64,000 bases of DNA from Kitasatospora cineracea (GTDB lineage Bacteria; Actinomycetota; Actinomycetes; Streptomycetales; Streptomycetaceae), in the NCBI RefSeq assembly GCF_003751605.1, contig NZ_RJVJ01000003.1, positions 496,001 through 560,000 on the forward strand. The letters are read 5' to 3'. The notes beneath the pieces were generated by a model, which made no database searches, had not been told where the DNA came from, and saw only the letters and a program-made list of their open reading frames with translations. The position numbers were made by a program, and so were the translations under genes. Positions within the stretch are counted from its first letter, which is position 1, and every line of letters begins with the position of its first letter. Below, piece by piece: positions 25,921 through 35,055 of this stretch.

Positions 25921-26556
25921 TCAGGCGTGGTCGACGACGGCGGTGACCACGGTGTGCAGGTGGCGGCGGAAGCGGTCCAGGACGGGGAGGTCGAGGGGGC
26001 CGCGGCGGGTGCCGTCCGGGTCGATGACGCCGGCCCGGCCGAAGGAGTGGGAGGTCCAGACGATGGTGAAGACCAGCATCTCGACGTCGGTGCCGGGGCC
26101 GAGGCCGGACCGGTCGAGGACGGCGCGGACGGCGGTGGCGACCTCGGCGAGCAGCGGGCCGGCGAACTCGGTCTCGATGTCGGAGTGGTCGGCGCCCTCG
26201 GCCAGCCAGCGGCGCATCCACAGGGCGGGCACCTCGGGGTGGCCGAGGCAGAAGGACAGGTAGTCGTCGACGAAGGCGAGCAGGGCGGCGCGGGTCTCGC
26301 CGGGGGTGGGGCCGCAGGCGTGCAGGCGGACCAGGGCCTCGGTGACGACCCGGCGCTGGGCGAGGTGGGCGCGGCGCATCACCTCGCGGTAGAGCTCGGG
26401 CTTGGCGCCGACGTGGTAGGCGACGGTGGCGATGTTCAGACCGACCGCGTCGCCGATCGCCCGGGTGCTGGTGGCGTCGTAGCCGCGTTCGGCGAACAGC
26501 CGGGTGGCGGTCGCCAGGATGCGTTCGCGGGGGCCGTCCTCGGGCAGGTCGCTCAT
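25921..26556 (-). CDS. TetR-family repressor
   Basis: A 211-residue regulator with the usual N-terminal helix-turn-helix (RERILATATRLFAERGYDAT, then IGDAVGLNIATVAYHVGAK) and a CerR-like helical C-terminal domain (ALWMRRWLAEGADHSDIETE). It is divergent from the FAD-monooxygenase operon starting at 26691. Two inverted repeats in the 134-bp shared gap are plausible operators, so it probably represses that operon. Confidence 0.93.
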   Translation of the reverse strand: MSDLPEDGPRERILATATRLFAERGYDATSTRAIGDAVGLNIATVAYHVGAKPELYREVMRRAHLAQRRVVTEALVRLHACGPTPGETRAALLAFVDDYLSFCLGHPEVPALWMRRWLAEGADHSDIETEFAGPLLAEVATAVRAVLDRSGLGPGTDVEMLVFTIVWTSHSFGRAGVIDPDGTRRGPLDLPVLDRFRRHLHTVVTAVVDHA

Positions 26557-26590
26557 GGGCCCTGAGGATAGCGGACCGGAGCGGACGAAA

Positions 26591-26606
26591 TCCATCAGGT
26601 GATGGA
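26591..26606. promoter_or_regulatory. Inverted repeat, TetR operator candidate 1
   Basis: TCCATCAGGTGATGGA is a 16-bp dyad with 14 bases matched, 34 bases upstream of the tetR start. It lies in the divergent promoter region. Confidence 0.5.
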
Positions 26607-26646
26607 CGGGGAACAAGCAGGTCACCACCCATTGTGCCGGACTCCA

Positions 26647-26662
26647 TCATTCGATTGAATGA
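26647..26662. promoter_or_regulatory. Inverted repeat, TetR operator candidate 2
   Basis: TCATTC-GATT-GAATGA has perfect 6-bp arms and lies 28 bases before the monooxygenase start codon, in the right place to block transcription of the operon. Confidence 0.5.
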
Positions 26663-26690
26663 GCGCCTTTCCATGAGAGGAGCACCCGGC

Positions 26691-27989
26691 ATGGGCTCGA
26701 CCAGGGTGGCGGTGATCGGCGCCGGTGCGGCAGGACTGGCCGCCGCCAAGGCACTGCTCGACCACGGGCTGGACGTCACCGTCCTGGAGCGCGGCACCCG
26801 CGTCGGCGGCCTGTGGGCGGGCGACGACGGCGACGCGGGCTCCCCGGCGTACGACAGCCTGCACCTGAACACCAGCAGGGGCCGCACCGAGTTCGCCGAC
26901 TTCCCGATGCCCGCGCACTGGCCGGACTTCCCGTCCGCCGCCCGGGTGGCCGGCTACCTCGCCGACTACGCCGACCGCTTCGGCGTCACCGGGAGGGTCA
27001 GGTTCGGGACGCACGTCGAGCGGGTCGTCCGGGACGCCGACGGCTGGCGGGTCGACGGCGAACGCCACGACGCCGTGGTCGTCGCCAACGGCCACAACCG
27101 GGACCCGAAGTGGCCCAGCCCCGGCTACCCCGGCGACTTCGACGGCACCCAGCTGCACGCCCACGACCACCGCGGCGCCGCCGCCTACACGGGCAAGCGG
27201 GTGCTGGTCGTCGGCACGGGCAACTCCGCGATGGACATCGCCGTCGACGCCTCGTACACCGCCGACGGCCCGGTGCTGCTCTCCGCCCGGCACGGCACCC
27301 ACGTCGTCCCCAAGTACCTGTTCGGCCGCCCCGCCGACGCCACCGGCGGCGCACTCGCCGTCCTGCCCTGGCGGCTCCGGCAGACCGTCGCGCAGAGCGT
27401 GCTCAAGCTCGCCGTCGGCACCCCCCAGCGGTACGGGCTGCCCGCCCCCGCCGGCGGCCTGTTCCAGAACCACCCCACCATCAGCGACACCGTCCTGCAC
27501 CGCCTCACCCACGGCGAGATCGAGGCCCGCCCCGGCATCCAGCGGCTCGACGGCACCCGCGTGCACTTCACCGACGGGCGCAGCGACCAGGTCGACGTGA
27601 TCGTCTGGGCCACCGGTTACCGCGTCACGATCCCCTTCCTGGACGAACGCTGGACCGGCCCCGACCCCGAACAACTCCCGCTCTACCAAAGGGTGTTCCA
27701 CCTCGACGACCCCACGCTGAGCTTCGTCGGACTGATGCAGTCCACCGGCGCCGCCCTCCCCGTGGTCGAGGCCCAGGGCCGCTTGGTCGCCGCCCACCTC
27801 GCCGGCCGCTACGCCCTCCCCGGTGCCGAGCAGCAGCGCGAACACGTCCGCCGCGCGCACGCCGCCGCCGTCCGGCGCTGGGGCGACAAGCGGCCGATGA
27901 TGCGGATCGACTTCGACCGGTACGTCGCCGCCGTCCCCCGCGAACTCAAGGCCGGCGCCCGCCGCGCGCAGAAGGAGAAGACCCCGTGA
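26691..27989 (+). CDS. FAD-dependent monooxygenase (FMO/Baeyer-Villiger type)
   Basis: A 432-residue flavoprotein. The FAD Rossmann motif GAGAAGLAAAKALLDHG is at residues 9-25, the FMO fingerprint FDGTQLHAHDH (FxGxxxH) sits near residue 150, the NADPH Rossmann motif GTGNSAMDIA follows, and WATGY is near residue 305. It would insert one oxygen from O2 into a nucleophilic or carbonyl substrate using NADPH. The ATG at 26691 has AGGAG 7 bases upstream; earlier starts lack one. It overlaps the next gene by 4 bases. Confidence 0.93.
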   Translation: MGSTRVAVIGAGAAGLAAAKALLDHGLDVTVLERGTRVGGLWAGDDGDAGSPAYDSLHLNTSRGRTEFADFPMPAHWPDFPSAARVAGYLADYADRFGVTGRVRFGTHVERVVRDADGWRVDGERHDAVVVANGHNRDPKWPSPGYPGDFDGTQLHAHDHRGAAAYTGKRVLVVGTGNSAMDIAVDASYTADGPVLLSARHGTHVVPKYLFGRPADATGGALAVLPWRLRQTVAQSVLKLAVGTPQRYGLPAPAGGLFQNHPTISDTVLHRLTHGEIEARPGIQRLDGTRVHFTDGRSDQVDVIVWATGYRVTIPFLDERWTGPDPEQLPLYQRVFHLDDPTLSFVGLMQSTGAALPVVEAQGRLVAAHLAGRYALPGAEQQREHVRRAHAAAVRRWGDKRPMMRIDFDRYVAAVPRELKAGARRAQKEKTP

Positions 27990-28825
27990 CCGTACTCAAC
28001 CGCCGTCAGGACCCGCGCGGCCGCCGGGTGCTGATCACCGGCGCCTCCGGCACCATCGGACGCGCCCTCGGCGAACGCCTCACCGCCGCCGGGGCGCACG
28101 TCCACGGCCTCGACCTGCGGCCCACCGGCGACGAACCCTTCCCCGTGCTGCGCTGCGACGTCACCGACGACGACAGCGTGCGCCGAGCCGTCGCCCGGGC
28201 CCTGGAGGCCCTCGGCGGCCTCGACGTCCTCGTCAACAACGCGGGCACCGGCGGACCGGCCCCCGCCGAGTACGCCCCCGGCGCCGAGGTCCGCCGCCAG
28301 CTGGAGATCAACCTGCTCGGCACCTGGCGCACCACCGCCGCCTGCGTCGACGCCCTGGTCGCCGCCCGCGGCCGGGTCGTCATGGTCGCCTCCCGGATGG
28401 CCGTCCTGCAGCTCCCGCTGGCCGCCGCCTACGGCGCCTCCAAGCGCGCCATGGTCGCCTACGCCGACGCGCTGCGCCTCGAACTCGGCACCCACGTCGG
28501 CGTCAGCTGCGTCTACCCGTCCGCCGTGCGCAGCCCGATCCACGACTCCACCAGGGCCGCCGGGCTCTCGCTGGAGGGCATGAGCGTGTACGAGCCGCTG
28601 GAGGGCGTGCTCGACGCGATCGGCAGGGCCGCGTTCTCCACCCGCCCGCACCGCGACGTCACCACCACCCGCAAGGGCGCCGTCGAGTTCTTCCTGGCCC
28701 GCCACCTGCCCGCCCTCACCGACCGGATCGTCGCCCGCGCCCTGAACGCCCGGGCCGCCGCCGGGGCCCTCGACGGCGCCGAACCGGCCGCCGGGGTGGT
28801 CGCCCGGAACAGGGGGACGAAGTGA
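27986..28825 (+). CDS. Short-chain dehydrogenase/reductase (SDR)
   Basis: A 279-residue NAD(P)-dependent oxidoreductase: GASGTIGRALG (cofactor loop), NNAG, catalytic Ser in VMVASRMA and YGASKRAM (Tyr-x3-Lys). The long C-terminal part (FSTRPHRDVTTTRKGAVEFF) is typical of membrane-associated SDRs acting on lipophilic alcohols or ketones. It starts at a GTG overlapping the monooxygenase stop and overlaps the transporter start, so the three genes are one operon. Confidence 0.93.
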   Translation: MTVLNRRQDPRGRRVLITGASGTIGRALGERLTAAGAHVHGLDLRPTGDEPFPVLRCDVTDDDSVRRAVARALEALGGLDVLVNNAGTGGPAPAEYAPGAEVRRQLEINLLGTWRTTAACVDALVAARGRVVMVASRMAVLQLPLAAAYGASKRAMVAYADALRLELGTHVGVSCVYPSAVRSPIHDSTRAAGLSLEGMSVYEPLEGVLDAIGRAAFSTRPHRDVTTTRKGAVEFFLARHLPALTDRIVARALNARAAAGALDGAEPAAGVVARNRGTK

Positions 28826-30162
28826 CGGAGGTCCGGGCCGGGCGGAAGGCGCTCACGCTGTACGCGGCCGGGTCGGTCGGCATGGGCGTCTGGGTCACCG
28901 TGCCCGGACTGCTGCTGCTGTACTTCCTCACCGACGTGCTCGGCGTGAGCGCCGCCCTGGCCGGACCCGCCCTGCTGCTGCCCAAGGCCGTCGACGTCGT
29001 CGTCCACCCGTTGCTCGGCTCCCGCTCCGACCGGCAGGCCCGCCGCGACGGCCACCGGCGCCGGATGATGCGCGGCGGACTGCTGCTCGGCGCCGCGCTG
29101 GCCGCGATGTTCAGCGTCCCGCCCGCCCTGACCGGCCGGGGCGCCGCGCTCTGGGTCGGCGGCTGGTTCACCGCCGGGAACCTGCTGTTCGCCGCCTTCC
29201 AGGTGCCCTACCTGACCACCCCCTCCGACCTGGCGGTCGGCTACCACGAACGCACCCGGGTCTTCATGTTCCGGATGGCCCTGCTGACGGCGGGCCTGCT
29301 CGCCGCCGGGGTCGCCGCACCCGCGCTCTCCTCCGGCGGCACCCGCACCGACTACACCCGGATGGCCCTGCTGCTGGCCGCCGCGATGGCCGCCTCCGCC
29401 GCCGTCGCCCTGCGCGGCGTGCGCCGCCTGACCGCCGAGTGCGGGTTCAGGGCGCCCGCCGAACGGGCCGGGCACTCCACCCGCGCCGCCCTGCGCACCG
29501 CCCTGCGCGACCGTAACTTCCGCCCCCTGGTGCTGTCCTACCTGTTCACCGGCACCACCACGCACCTGTTCCTGGCCGCCCTGCCCTACGTCACCGCGTA
29601 CGTCTTCCGGGACGGAAGGCTCACCGCCCTGTTCATGGGACTCTTCCTCGCCCCCGCCATGCTCTCCGGCCCCGCCTGGACGGCCTGGTCCCGGCGGGCG
29701 GGCAACGGCAAGCAGCGCGGACTGCTCATCTCCCAGGCCGGGTTCGCCACCGGCTCGGTGCTCCTGCTGCCCGCCGCCGCCCTGCTCGACGGCCCCGCCC
29801 GGACCGCCGCCACCGCCGCCGTGGTGATGGCCATGGGCACCGCCTTCGCCGGACTCCAGCTCTTCGCGTTCGCGCTGCTCCCGGACGCCGTCGCCGCCGC
29901 CGACACCGCCGAAGCGGGCGCCTACACCGGCGTGTGGACCGCCGCCGAGGCCACCGGCACCGCCGTCGGCCCCTACCTGTACTCCGCCGTCCTCGCCCTC
30001 GGCGGCTTCGTCTCCAGCACCGGCGGCGCCCACGCCCCGCAGAGCGACACCGCCCTGACCGCCCTGCTGACCGGGTTCACCCTGCTGCCCGCCGCACTGA
30101 TGGCCCTCGCCCTGGCCCTCCAACGCCGCTGCGCCCTGGACACGGGACAGCGGCTCGGGTGA
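28822..30162 (+). CDS. GPH/MFS-type symporter
   Basis: A 446-residue membrane protein with about 12 hydrophobic segments. It resembles the MFS_2 (glycoside-pentoside-hexuronide:cation symporter) family: PKAVDVVVHPLLGSRSDR between helices 2 and 3, and a central cytoplasmic loop. It closes the monooxygenase/SDR operon, so it probably moves the substrate or product of those enzymes. The family name suggests sugars, but context suggests a lipophilic metabolite. Confidence 0.88.
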   Translation: MTEVRAGRKALTLYAAGSVGMGVWVTVPGLLLLYFLTDVLGVSAALAGPALLLPKAVDVVVHPLLGSRSDRQARRDGHRRRMMRGGLLLGAALAAMFSVPPALTGRGAALWVGGWFTAGNLLFAAFQVPYLTTPSDLAVGYHERTRVFMFRMALLTAGLLAAGVAAPALSSGGTRTDYTRMALLLAAAMAASAAVALRGVRRLTAECGFRAPAERAGHSTRAALRTALRDRNFRPLVLSYLFTGTTTHLFLAALPYVTAYVFRDGRLTALFMGLFLAPAMLSGPAWTAWSRRAGNGKQRGLLISQAGFATGSVLLLPAAALLDGPARTAATAAVVMAMGTAFAGLQLFAFALLPDAVAAADTAEAGAYTGVWTAAEATGTAVGPYLYSAVLALGGFVSSTGGAHAPQSDTALTALLTGFTLLPAALMALALALQRRCALDTGQRLG

Positions 30163-30331
30163 GCAACCACCGGGGACCGGGGAACGGCGGGTCCGCGCTG
30201 CCGATGGCCGGAGCCCACCGGAGGCCCGTGCTGCCGCGCACCTCGAACGGAACCGGAAGCAGATCCGCACTACGGCAGTGAACCGCCCGCAGACCCGGGC
30301 CCGCCGCTCCCCGAGCCCCCGGACGTGCGCT

Positions 30332-31438
30332 TCAGCGCAGGACGGCGGCCAGCAGGTCGGTGCCGAGCGTGCCGGTCGCGGCCAGGTCCAGGACGTGGTG
30401 CACGTGCCGCCCCCGGCGGTGGGCGGTCAGCAGGCCGGCCCGGCGCAGCACGGCGAGGTGGCGGGAGACCTCCGGCGCGGTGAGCTCCCAGGCCCGCGCC
30501 AGCTCGCCGGTGGTGTGCGGGCCGCGCGCCAGGGTGCGGACCAGGCGCAGCCGCACCGGATGGGCCAGCGCCTCCAACCGCAGGCCGACGGCCTCCAGCG
30601 GGACGGCCGCCGGGCGCCGCCCGTCCGCCGCCGGGTACTGCACCACCGGCTGCCAGCCGGGGGCGTACACCGCGACCAGGTGCGGGTGGCCGAACACGCT
30701 GGGCAGGAAGGTCACCCCGGCCGGGCCCGCCTGCGCGGTGGAGTCCTGCAGCTTGTCGAGGACCAGCGAGCCGCCGTCCGGCGTGACGGCGACCGCCGCC
30801 GACACCTCGGCCAGGGCCGCGCCCAGCCCCTGACGGCGCCTCAGCTCGGCCTTGTCCCGCACGTCCCGGCCCAGCCGGGCCGCCAGCGCCGGCCACTCCG
30901 CGTCGAAGAACGCCGCCGCGCACAGCTCCAGGGTCTCCCGCACCCGGGCCCGCACCGCCGCCGGATCCGCCAGCAGGCGCTCCGCGAACGCCTCCTGGAC
31001 CGGCCCGCGGGCCTGCGCCCGGTCCAGCGCGGCCGCCCGGGCCGCCGGGTCGTGCAGCGGGGAGCGGCCGGCGAAGGTCCGCCGGTTGGAGCCGCAGGTG
31101 GTGACCAGCGCCGCGTGCGCGTACCGCTCGTCGCCGATCGCGTCGACCTCGTCCAGCTCGGCCGCCAGGGTGGCCCGCGGCCGGGCCGGCACCAGGAAGT
31201 CCGCCCGGGAGGAACGCCACAGGAACTCCGCCTCGCGCAGCCGCTCGGCCAGCTCCGGACGCAGCCCCGCCCACACGCCCGCCGCCCACCCGGCCAGCTG
31301 CGGATGGTGCTCCGGCGAGGCCAGCACGTGCAGCATCGCGGTGAGTTCGGCGAGCGGGGAGACACCGAACCGGATCCGCTCCGGCGGCGTCCCGGCGAGG
31401 TCGATGCGCAGGGTCACCCCGGTATTCTCGCTGCTCAC
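30332..31438 (-). CDS. ArsR-family regulator with large N-terminal domain (DUF5937-like)
   Basis: A 368-residue protein. The C-terminal 90 residues are an ArsR winged helix-turn-helix (EALAHPVRLRLVRTLARGPH, then TGELARAWELTAPEVSRHLA and VLRRAGLLTAHRRGRHVHH). The N-terminal 250 residues (RFGVSPLAELTAMLHVLASP) match a domain of unknown function often found with this helix-turn-helix in actinobacteria. The gene is divergent from an MFS exporter, and a perfect dyad lies between them. It has no obvious Cys metal site, so a drug-like ligand is more likely than a metal. Confidence 0.9.
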   Translation of the reverse strand: MSSENTGVTLRIDLAGTPPERIRFGVSPLAELTAMLHVLASPEHHPQLAGWAAGVWAGLRPELAERLREAEFLWRSSRADFLVPARPRATLAAELDEVDAIGDERYAHAALVTTCGSNRRTFAGRSPLHDPAARAAALDRAQARGPVQEAFAERLLADPAAVRARVRETLELCAAAFFDAEWPALAARLGRDVRDKAELRRRQGLGAALAEVSAAVAVTPDGGSLVLDKLQDSTAQAGPAGVTFLPSVFGHPHLVAVYAPGWQPVVQYPAADGRRPAAVPLEAVGLRLEALAHPVRLRLVRTLARGPHTTGELARAWELTAPEVSRHLAVLRRAGLLTAHRRGRHVHHVLDLAATGTLGTDLLAAVLR

Positions 31439-31456
31439 GGGCGGCGGACCGGCGCC

Positions 31457-31477
31457 GGTTGACGGAAAGCGTCAACC
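31457..31477. promoter_or_regulatory. Perfect inverted repeat between arsR-type and MFS genes
   Basis: GGTTGACG-gaaag-CGTCAACC has 8-bp arms with a 5-base centre and includes a TTGACG box that could be the -35 of the MFS gene. It starts 19 bases from the regulator start codon and ends 39 bases before the MFS start, so binding would control both. Confidence 0.75.
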
Positions 31478-31516
31478 GACGCGACCGCCCCGCCGCCCCG
31501 CCCGCACCGTGGCGCC

Positions 31517-32776
31517 ATGACCACCACCACCCCCGCCACCGCCCCGCCGCTGCGCCCGCCCCGTCCGACGCTCCGCCGCCTCGTCCGGGCCGGCGGCGGC
31601 CCGCGCTACGCCGCCGCCCTGCTCGTCGACGCCCTCGGCTCGGGCCTGCTGCGCCCGTTCCTGCTGCTCTACGGCATCTCGGTGCTGCACCTGGACGCGG
31701 CCGCCACCGGGCTGGCGATGACCGGCGGGATCGTCGCGGGCCTGGCCTGCATGCCGCCGCTCGGCCGCTGGCTGGACCGGGGCGCCCGCAGCGCCGCCGT
31801 CGCCGCCGCGATGCTGGTGCGGGTGGTCGGCGTGGCCGTACTGCTGGCCGCGCCGACCGGGCGCGCGGCCCCGTTCGCGCTGGCCGCGCTGTTCCTCGGC
31901 ATCGGCAACCAGGCCTGGCCCGCCGCGCACGCCGCCCTGGTCACCACCGTCGCCGAGGCCCACCTGCGGGACACCGCGCTCGCCGCCGCCCGCTCCGTCC
32001 GCAACGCCGGGCTCGGCCTCGGCGCGCTGCTCGCCACCGTCTGCCTCACCGGCGGCGCCCCCGCCCTGCGGGCCCTGGCCGCGGTCTCCGGCGCGGGCTT
32101 CCTGGCCGCCGCCGCCCTGGCCCGCTCGGTGCGGGTCACCGCGGGACACGCCGAACGGGCCCCCGGCGCGGCGGCGGACGGCGGGACGCGGCGGCTGCGC
32201 GCGGTGCTGCTGGCCAACGTGGTGTACGTGTTCTGCCTGAACGTGCCCGAAGTGGCGGTGCCGCTGGTGCTGGTGACGGTCCTGCACGCCTCCCCGGCCT
32301 GGCCCGCCGCGGTGTTCGTCGCCAACACCGTGCTGGTGGTCACCCTCCAGGTGCCGGTCACCGGGTGGGCGGCGGCCCGCTGGCCGCGGGCGCGGGTGCT
32401 GGCGCTGTCCGGGGCGGTGCTCGCCGCGAGCTACCTGGCCTTCCTGCCGGCCACGGCGCTCGGCCCGCTCGCGGTCGCGCTGGTGACGATCCCGTGCACC
32501 CTCGGCGAGATCCTCTACGCGGGCAGCGCCACGCCCCTGGTCACCGCCCTCGCCCCGGCCGGCGGGCTCGGCCGCGCGCTCTCGCGCCTGCAGCTCTCCA
32601 CCGGCCTGGGCCTGGCGCTCTCCCCGGCCGTCATCACCGCCCTGGCCCCGCTCGCCCTCTGGCCCGCCCTGGCCGGCGCCACCCTGGCCGCCGCCGCGGC
32701 CGTCCACCGCACCGGTGCCCGGACGGCTCAGCCGCAGGTCAGGTCGCGGGCGGGCAGCCGGCCCGCGGTCGGGTAG
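31517..32776 (+). CDS. MFS efflux transporter
   Basis: A 419-residue membrane protein with about 12 helices, a member of the major facilitator superfamily (LGRWLDRGARSAAVAAAMLV is the loop 2-3 motif). The divergent ArsR-type regulator and shared operator suggest drug-inducible export. The substrate is not known. The last residues (TAQPQVRSRAGSRPAVG) are a polar tail that overlaps a minus-strand frame of unclear status. Confidence 0.9.
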   Translation: MTTTTPATAPPLRPPRPTLRRLVRAGGGPRYAAALLVDALGSGLLRPFLLLYGISVLHLDAAATGLAMTGGIVAGLACMPPLGRWLDRGARSAAVAAAMLVRVVGVAVLLAAPTGRAAPFALAALFLGIGNQAWPAAHAALVTTVAEAHLRDTALAAARSVRNAGLGLGALLATVCLTGGAPALRALAAVSGAGFLAAAALARSVRVTAGHAERAPGAAADGGTRRLRAVLLANVVYVFCLNVPEVAVPLVLVTVLHASPAWPAAVFVANTVLVVTLQVPVTGWAAARWPRARVLALSGAVLAASYLAFLPATALGPLAVALVTIPCTLGEILYAGSATPLVTALAPAGGLGRALSRLQLSTGLGLALSPAVITALAPLALWPALAGATLAAAAAVHRTGARTAQPQVRSRAGSRPAVG

Positions 32777-33035
32777 CGGGTGACGCTGCCGTCCGCGCAG
32801 GACGGCCCGTTCACCACCACGCCGTGCCCCCCCGCCCCCGGCGACCGGGACCGTCCGGGCACCGTGCAGGGGCCGCCGCGTGCCGCCGGCCACGGCCAGG
32901 GCGGTCCGCGGGGCTCACCGGGCCCGGGACCCGACTTCCGGCGCACGGCGCCGCCCTGACGTCCTGCCACGGGCGCACCCCCGGGTGCCCGCGGCTCGGG
33001 GCATGCACCGGCCCCGGGCGGGCACACGGCCGGGC

Positions 33036-33857
33036 ATGAGCGAGCAGCAGCAGCCACCGCACCCGACCGTCCCGCCGCGGCCGGTGGGCCCGCCGCCGCC
33101 GACGGCTCCGCCGCGACCCCGGCACCGGGCCGGGCGGTGGGGCGCGGTGGCGGCGGCCCTGGTGCTGGTCGGGGCCGGCGCCATCGCCCTCGCCGACCGG
33201 GACGGGACGACGGACACCGGGGCCGGTCCGCACGTCCTGCCGGGCAGCCCGCAGGCGCTGCTGCTGGACGGCGTGTCGGGCCGGGTGGAGATCACCGCCG
33301 CGCAGGGGACCGCCGCCACCGCCGAGTACCTGCCCGAGGGCACGGGGCACCCCGGACCGGTCGCCCTCGGCCCGGCCGGGAGCGACGGCGCCGTGCCCGT
33401 GCGGTGCGCCGCCGCGGACGGCGGGCCGTTCGACCGGTGCGGCGGGCTGCTGCGGCTCGCCGTCCCCGAGGACACCGCGCTGACGGTCCGCCAGGAGTCC
33501 GGGGAGATCACGCTGTCCGGGCTGCGCGGCGACCTCGCGCTGTCCCTGGCCTCGGTCCGCTGCACCGCCGTCGGCCTGCGCCCGCAGCACGCGACGGTGT
33601 CGATCCGCTCCGGCAGCGCCGACCTGGGCTTCGCCGCCCCGCCCGGCGACCTCACCGTGGAATCCGCCTCCGCCTCGGTGGCGCTGCGGCTCCCGCAACC
33701 GGACGGCGGCTACGCGTTCGACTCGGATGCGTCCTCCGCCGACGTCCGGATCGGCCTGCCCGAACAGCCGGGCGCCGCCCACCGGGTGCGGCTGCGCACT
33801 ACCTCGGCCTCGGTGGCGGTGCTGCCCGCCGCCGTCGAGCAGCGGGCCGAGCCGTAG
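33036..33857 (+). CDS. Membrane-anchored DUF4097-like beta-repeat protein
   Basis: A 273-residue protein: Pro-rich cytosolic N-terminus, one membrane helix (WGAVAAALVLVGAGAIALAD, about residues 35-54) and an extracytoplasmic beta-repeat domain (LTVRQESGEITLSGLRGDLA; VSIRSGSADLGFAAPPGDLT; VESASASVALRLP) like bactofilin/DUF4097 adhesin-type repeats. Two Cys pairs may form disulfides. The function is unknown, possibly cell-surface sensing. The 259 bp before it (32777-33035) hold no convincing gene. Confidence 0.75.
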   Translation: MSEQQQPPHPTVPPRPVGPPPPTAPPRPRHRAGRWGAVAAALVLVGAGAIALADRDGTTDTGAGPHVLPGSPQALLLDGVSGRVEITAAQGTAATAEYLPEGTGHPGPVALGPAGSDGAVPVRCAAADGGPFDRCGGLLRLAVPEDTALTVRQESGEITLSGLRGDLALSLASVRCTAVGLRPQHATVSIRSGSADLGFAAPPGDLTVESASASVALRLPQPDGGYAFDSDASSADVRIGLPEQPGAAHRVRLRTTSASVAVLPAAVEQRAEP

Positions 33858-33858
33858 A

Positions 33859-33906
33859 CCGAGCGGTGGGCCGATCCGTGGGCCGAGCGGTGGGCCGATC
33901 CGTGGG
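33859..33906 (+). repeat. Two 24-bp tandem copies after the beta-repeat gene
   Basis: ccgagcggtgggccgatccg recurs at 33859 and 33883 (period 24), with a partial third copy from 33907. The unit begins immediately downstream of the stop codon. Confidence 0.85.
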
Positions 33907-33944
33907 CCGGGCCGTGGCGCCCCGCCGGACGAGGTGAGGGGCCG

Positions 33945-35006
33945 TCAGCCCGCCGCGCCGCAGCGCTCGGTGTCGATCTCCGGGAGGTGCGCCGGCGCGT
34001 AGCGCGAGCCGTGCACCGTCTCGTCGGACAGCACCCGACCGGCCGCCGCCAGCAGCTCGGCGGGGACGTCCAGGTCGAGCACCGCGACGTCCTCGCGCAG
34101 GTGCTCCACCGAGCGGGTGCCCGGGATGGCGAGCACGTGCCCGCCGCGCGAGAGCACCCAGGCCAGCGCCAGCTGGGCCACCGTCAGGCCAGCGGGCGCG
34201 GCCAGGGCGGCCAGTTCGGCGCGCAGCGCCAGGTTCGCCGGGTAGTGCGCGGCGGTGAAGCGCGGCATGGCGTGCCGGATGTCCGCGGGCGGCAGGTCGG
34301 CCATCCGCGGCGGGGCGTCGGTCAGCACGCCGCGCCCGACCGGGCTGAACGCGACCAGCGCGATGCCCAGTTCACGGGTCGCCGCCAGGGTGCCGCGCTC
34401 CGGGTTGCGGGTCCACAGGCTGTACTCGTTCTGCAGCGCGGCGACCGGGTGCACCGCGTGCGCCCGGCGCAGGGTGGCCGCCGACACCTCGGACAGGCCG
34501 ATGGCGCGGACCTTGCCCGCCGCGACCAGCTCCGCCAGCGCGCCCACGCTCTCCTCGACCGGGACGGCCGGGTCCAGCCGGTGCAGGTAGTACAGGTCGA
34601 TCACGTCGGTGCCGAGCCGGGCCAGCGACTGCTCCGCGGTGCGCCGGATCGTCTCGGGGCGGCCGTCGATGACGCGCCGTCCGTCCACGCCCGTCATGCC
34701 GCACTTGGAGGCCAGCACGATCTGCTCCCGGTGCGGGCCCAGCACCCGGCCGACCAGCTCCTCGTTGGCGCCGAACCCGTACAGCGCGGCCGTGTCGAAC
34801 AGCGTGACGCCCGCGTCGAGGGCGGACAGCAGCAGTTTCGCCGCGTCACCGGCGGACGGCGGGGTGCCGTAGGCGTGGCTGAGGTTCATGCAGCCCAGTC
34901 CGACGGCCGGGACCTCGAACGGCCCGAGCCGGCGCGGGGCGCGGCCGTCCGGGACGGTGGAGGGGATGGGGCCGCTGACGGCGTTCGGTTCGTCTTCTCC
35001 GGTCAC
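33945..35006 (-). CDS. Aldo/keto reductase
   Basis: A 353-residue NADPH-dependent TIM-barrel reductase. Catalytic tetrad positions are visible: Asp in FDTAALYG, Tyr of the same motif, Lys in LASKCG and His in YYLHRLD. Cofactor-binding residues follow in IPGTRSVEHLRED. It belongs to the YajO/AKR13-like group. Start GTG 35006 (VTGEDEPNAVSG) leaves a short unconserved N-terminus; a later start is possible. The substrate is unknown. Confidence 0.92.
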   Translation of the reverse strand: MTGEDEPNAVSGPIPSTVPDGRAPRRLGPFEVPAVGLGCMNLSHAYGTPPSAGDAAKLLLSALDAGVTLFDTAALYGFGANEELVGRVLGPHREQIVLASKCGMTGVDGRRVIDGRPETIRRTAEQSLARLGTDVIDLYYLHRLDPAVPVEESVGALAELVAAGKVRAIGLSEVSAATLRRAHAVHPVAALQNEYSLWTRNPERGTLAATRELGIALVAFSPVGRGVLTDAPPRMADLPPADIRHAMPRFTAAHYPANLALRAELAALAAPAGLTVAQLALAWVLSRGGHVLAIPGTRSVEHLREDVAVLDLDVPAELLAAAGRVLSDETVHGSRYAPAHLPEIDTERCGAAG

Positions 35007-35055
35007 CGGGCCATCGTAGCGAGCGGTCGTCGGACCCGTCCGGGATGCTCTGCGG

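Noticed and set aside
32728..32826. Minus-strand tail reading VVVNGPSCADGSVTRYPTAG
   Set aside because: It looks like the end of a protein, but it overlaps the MFS gene end and the upstream part of the frame is Pro/Arg-rich with no family. It was not listed as a gene.
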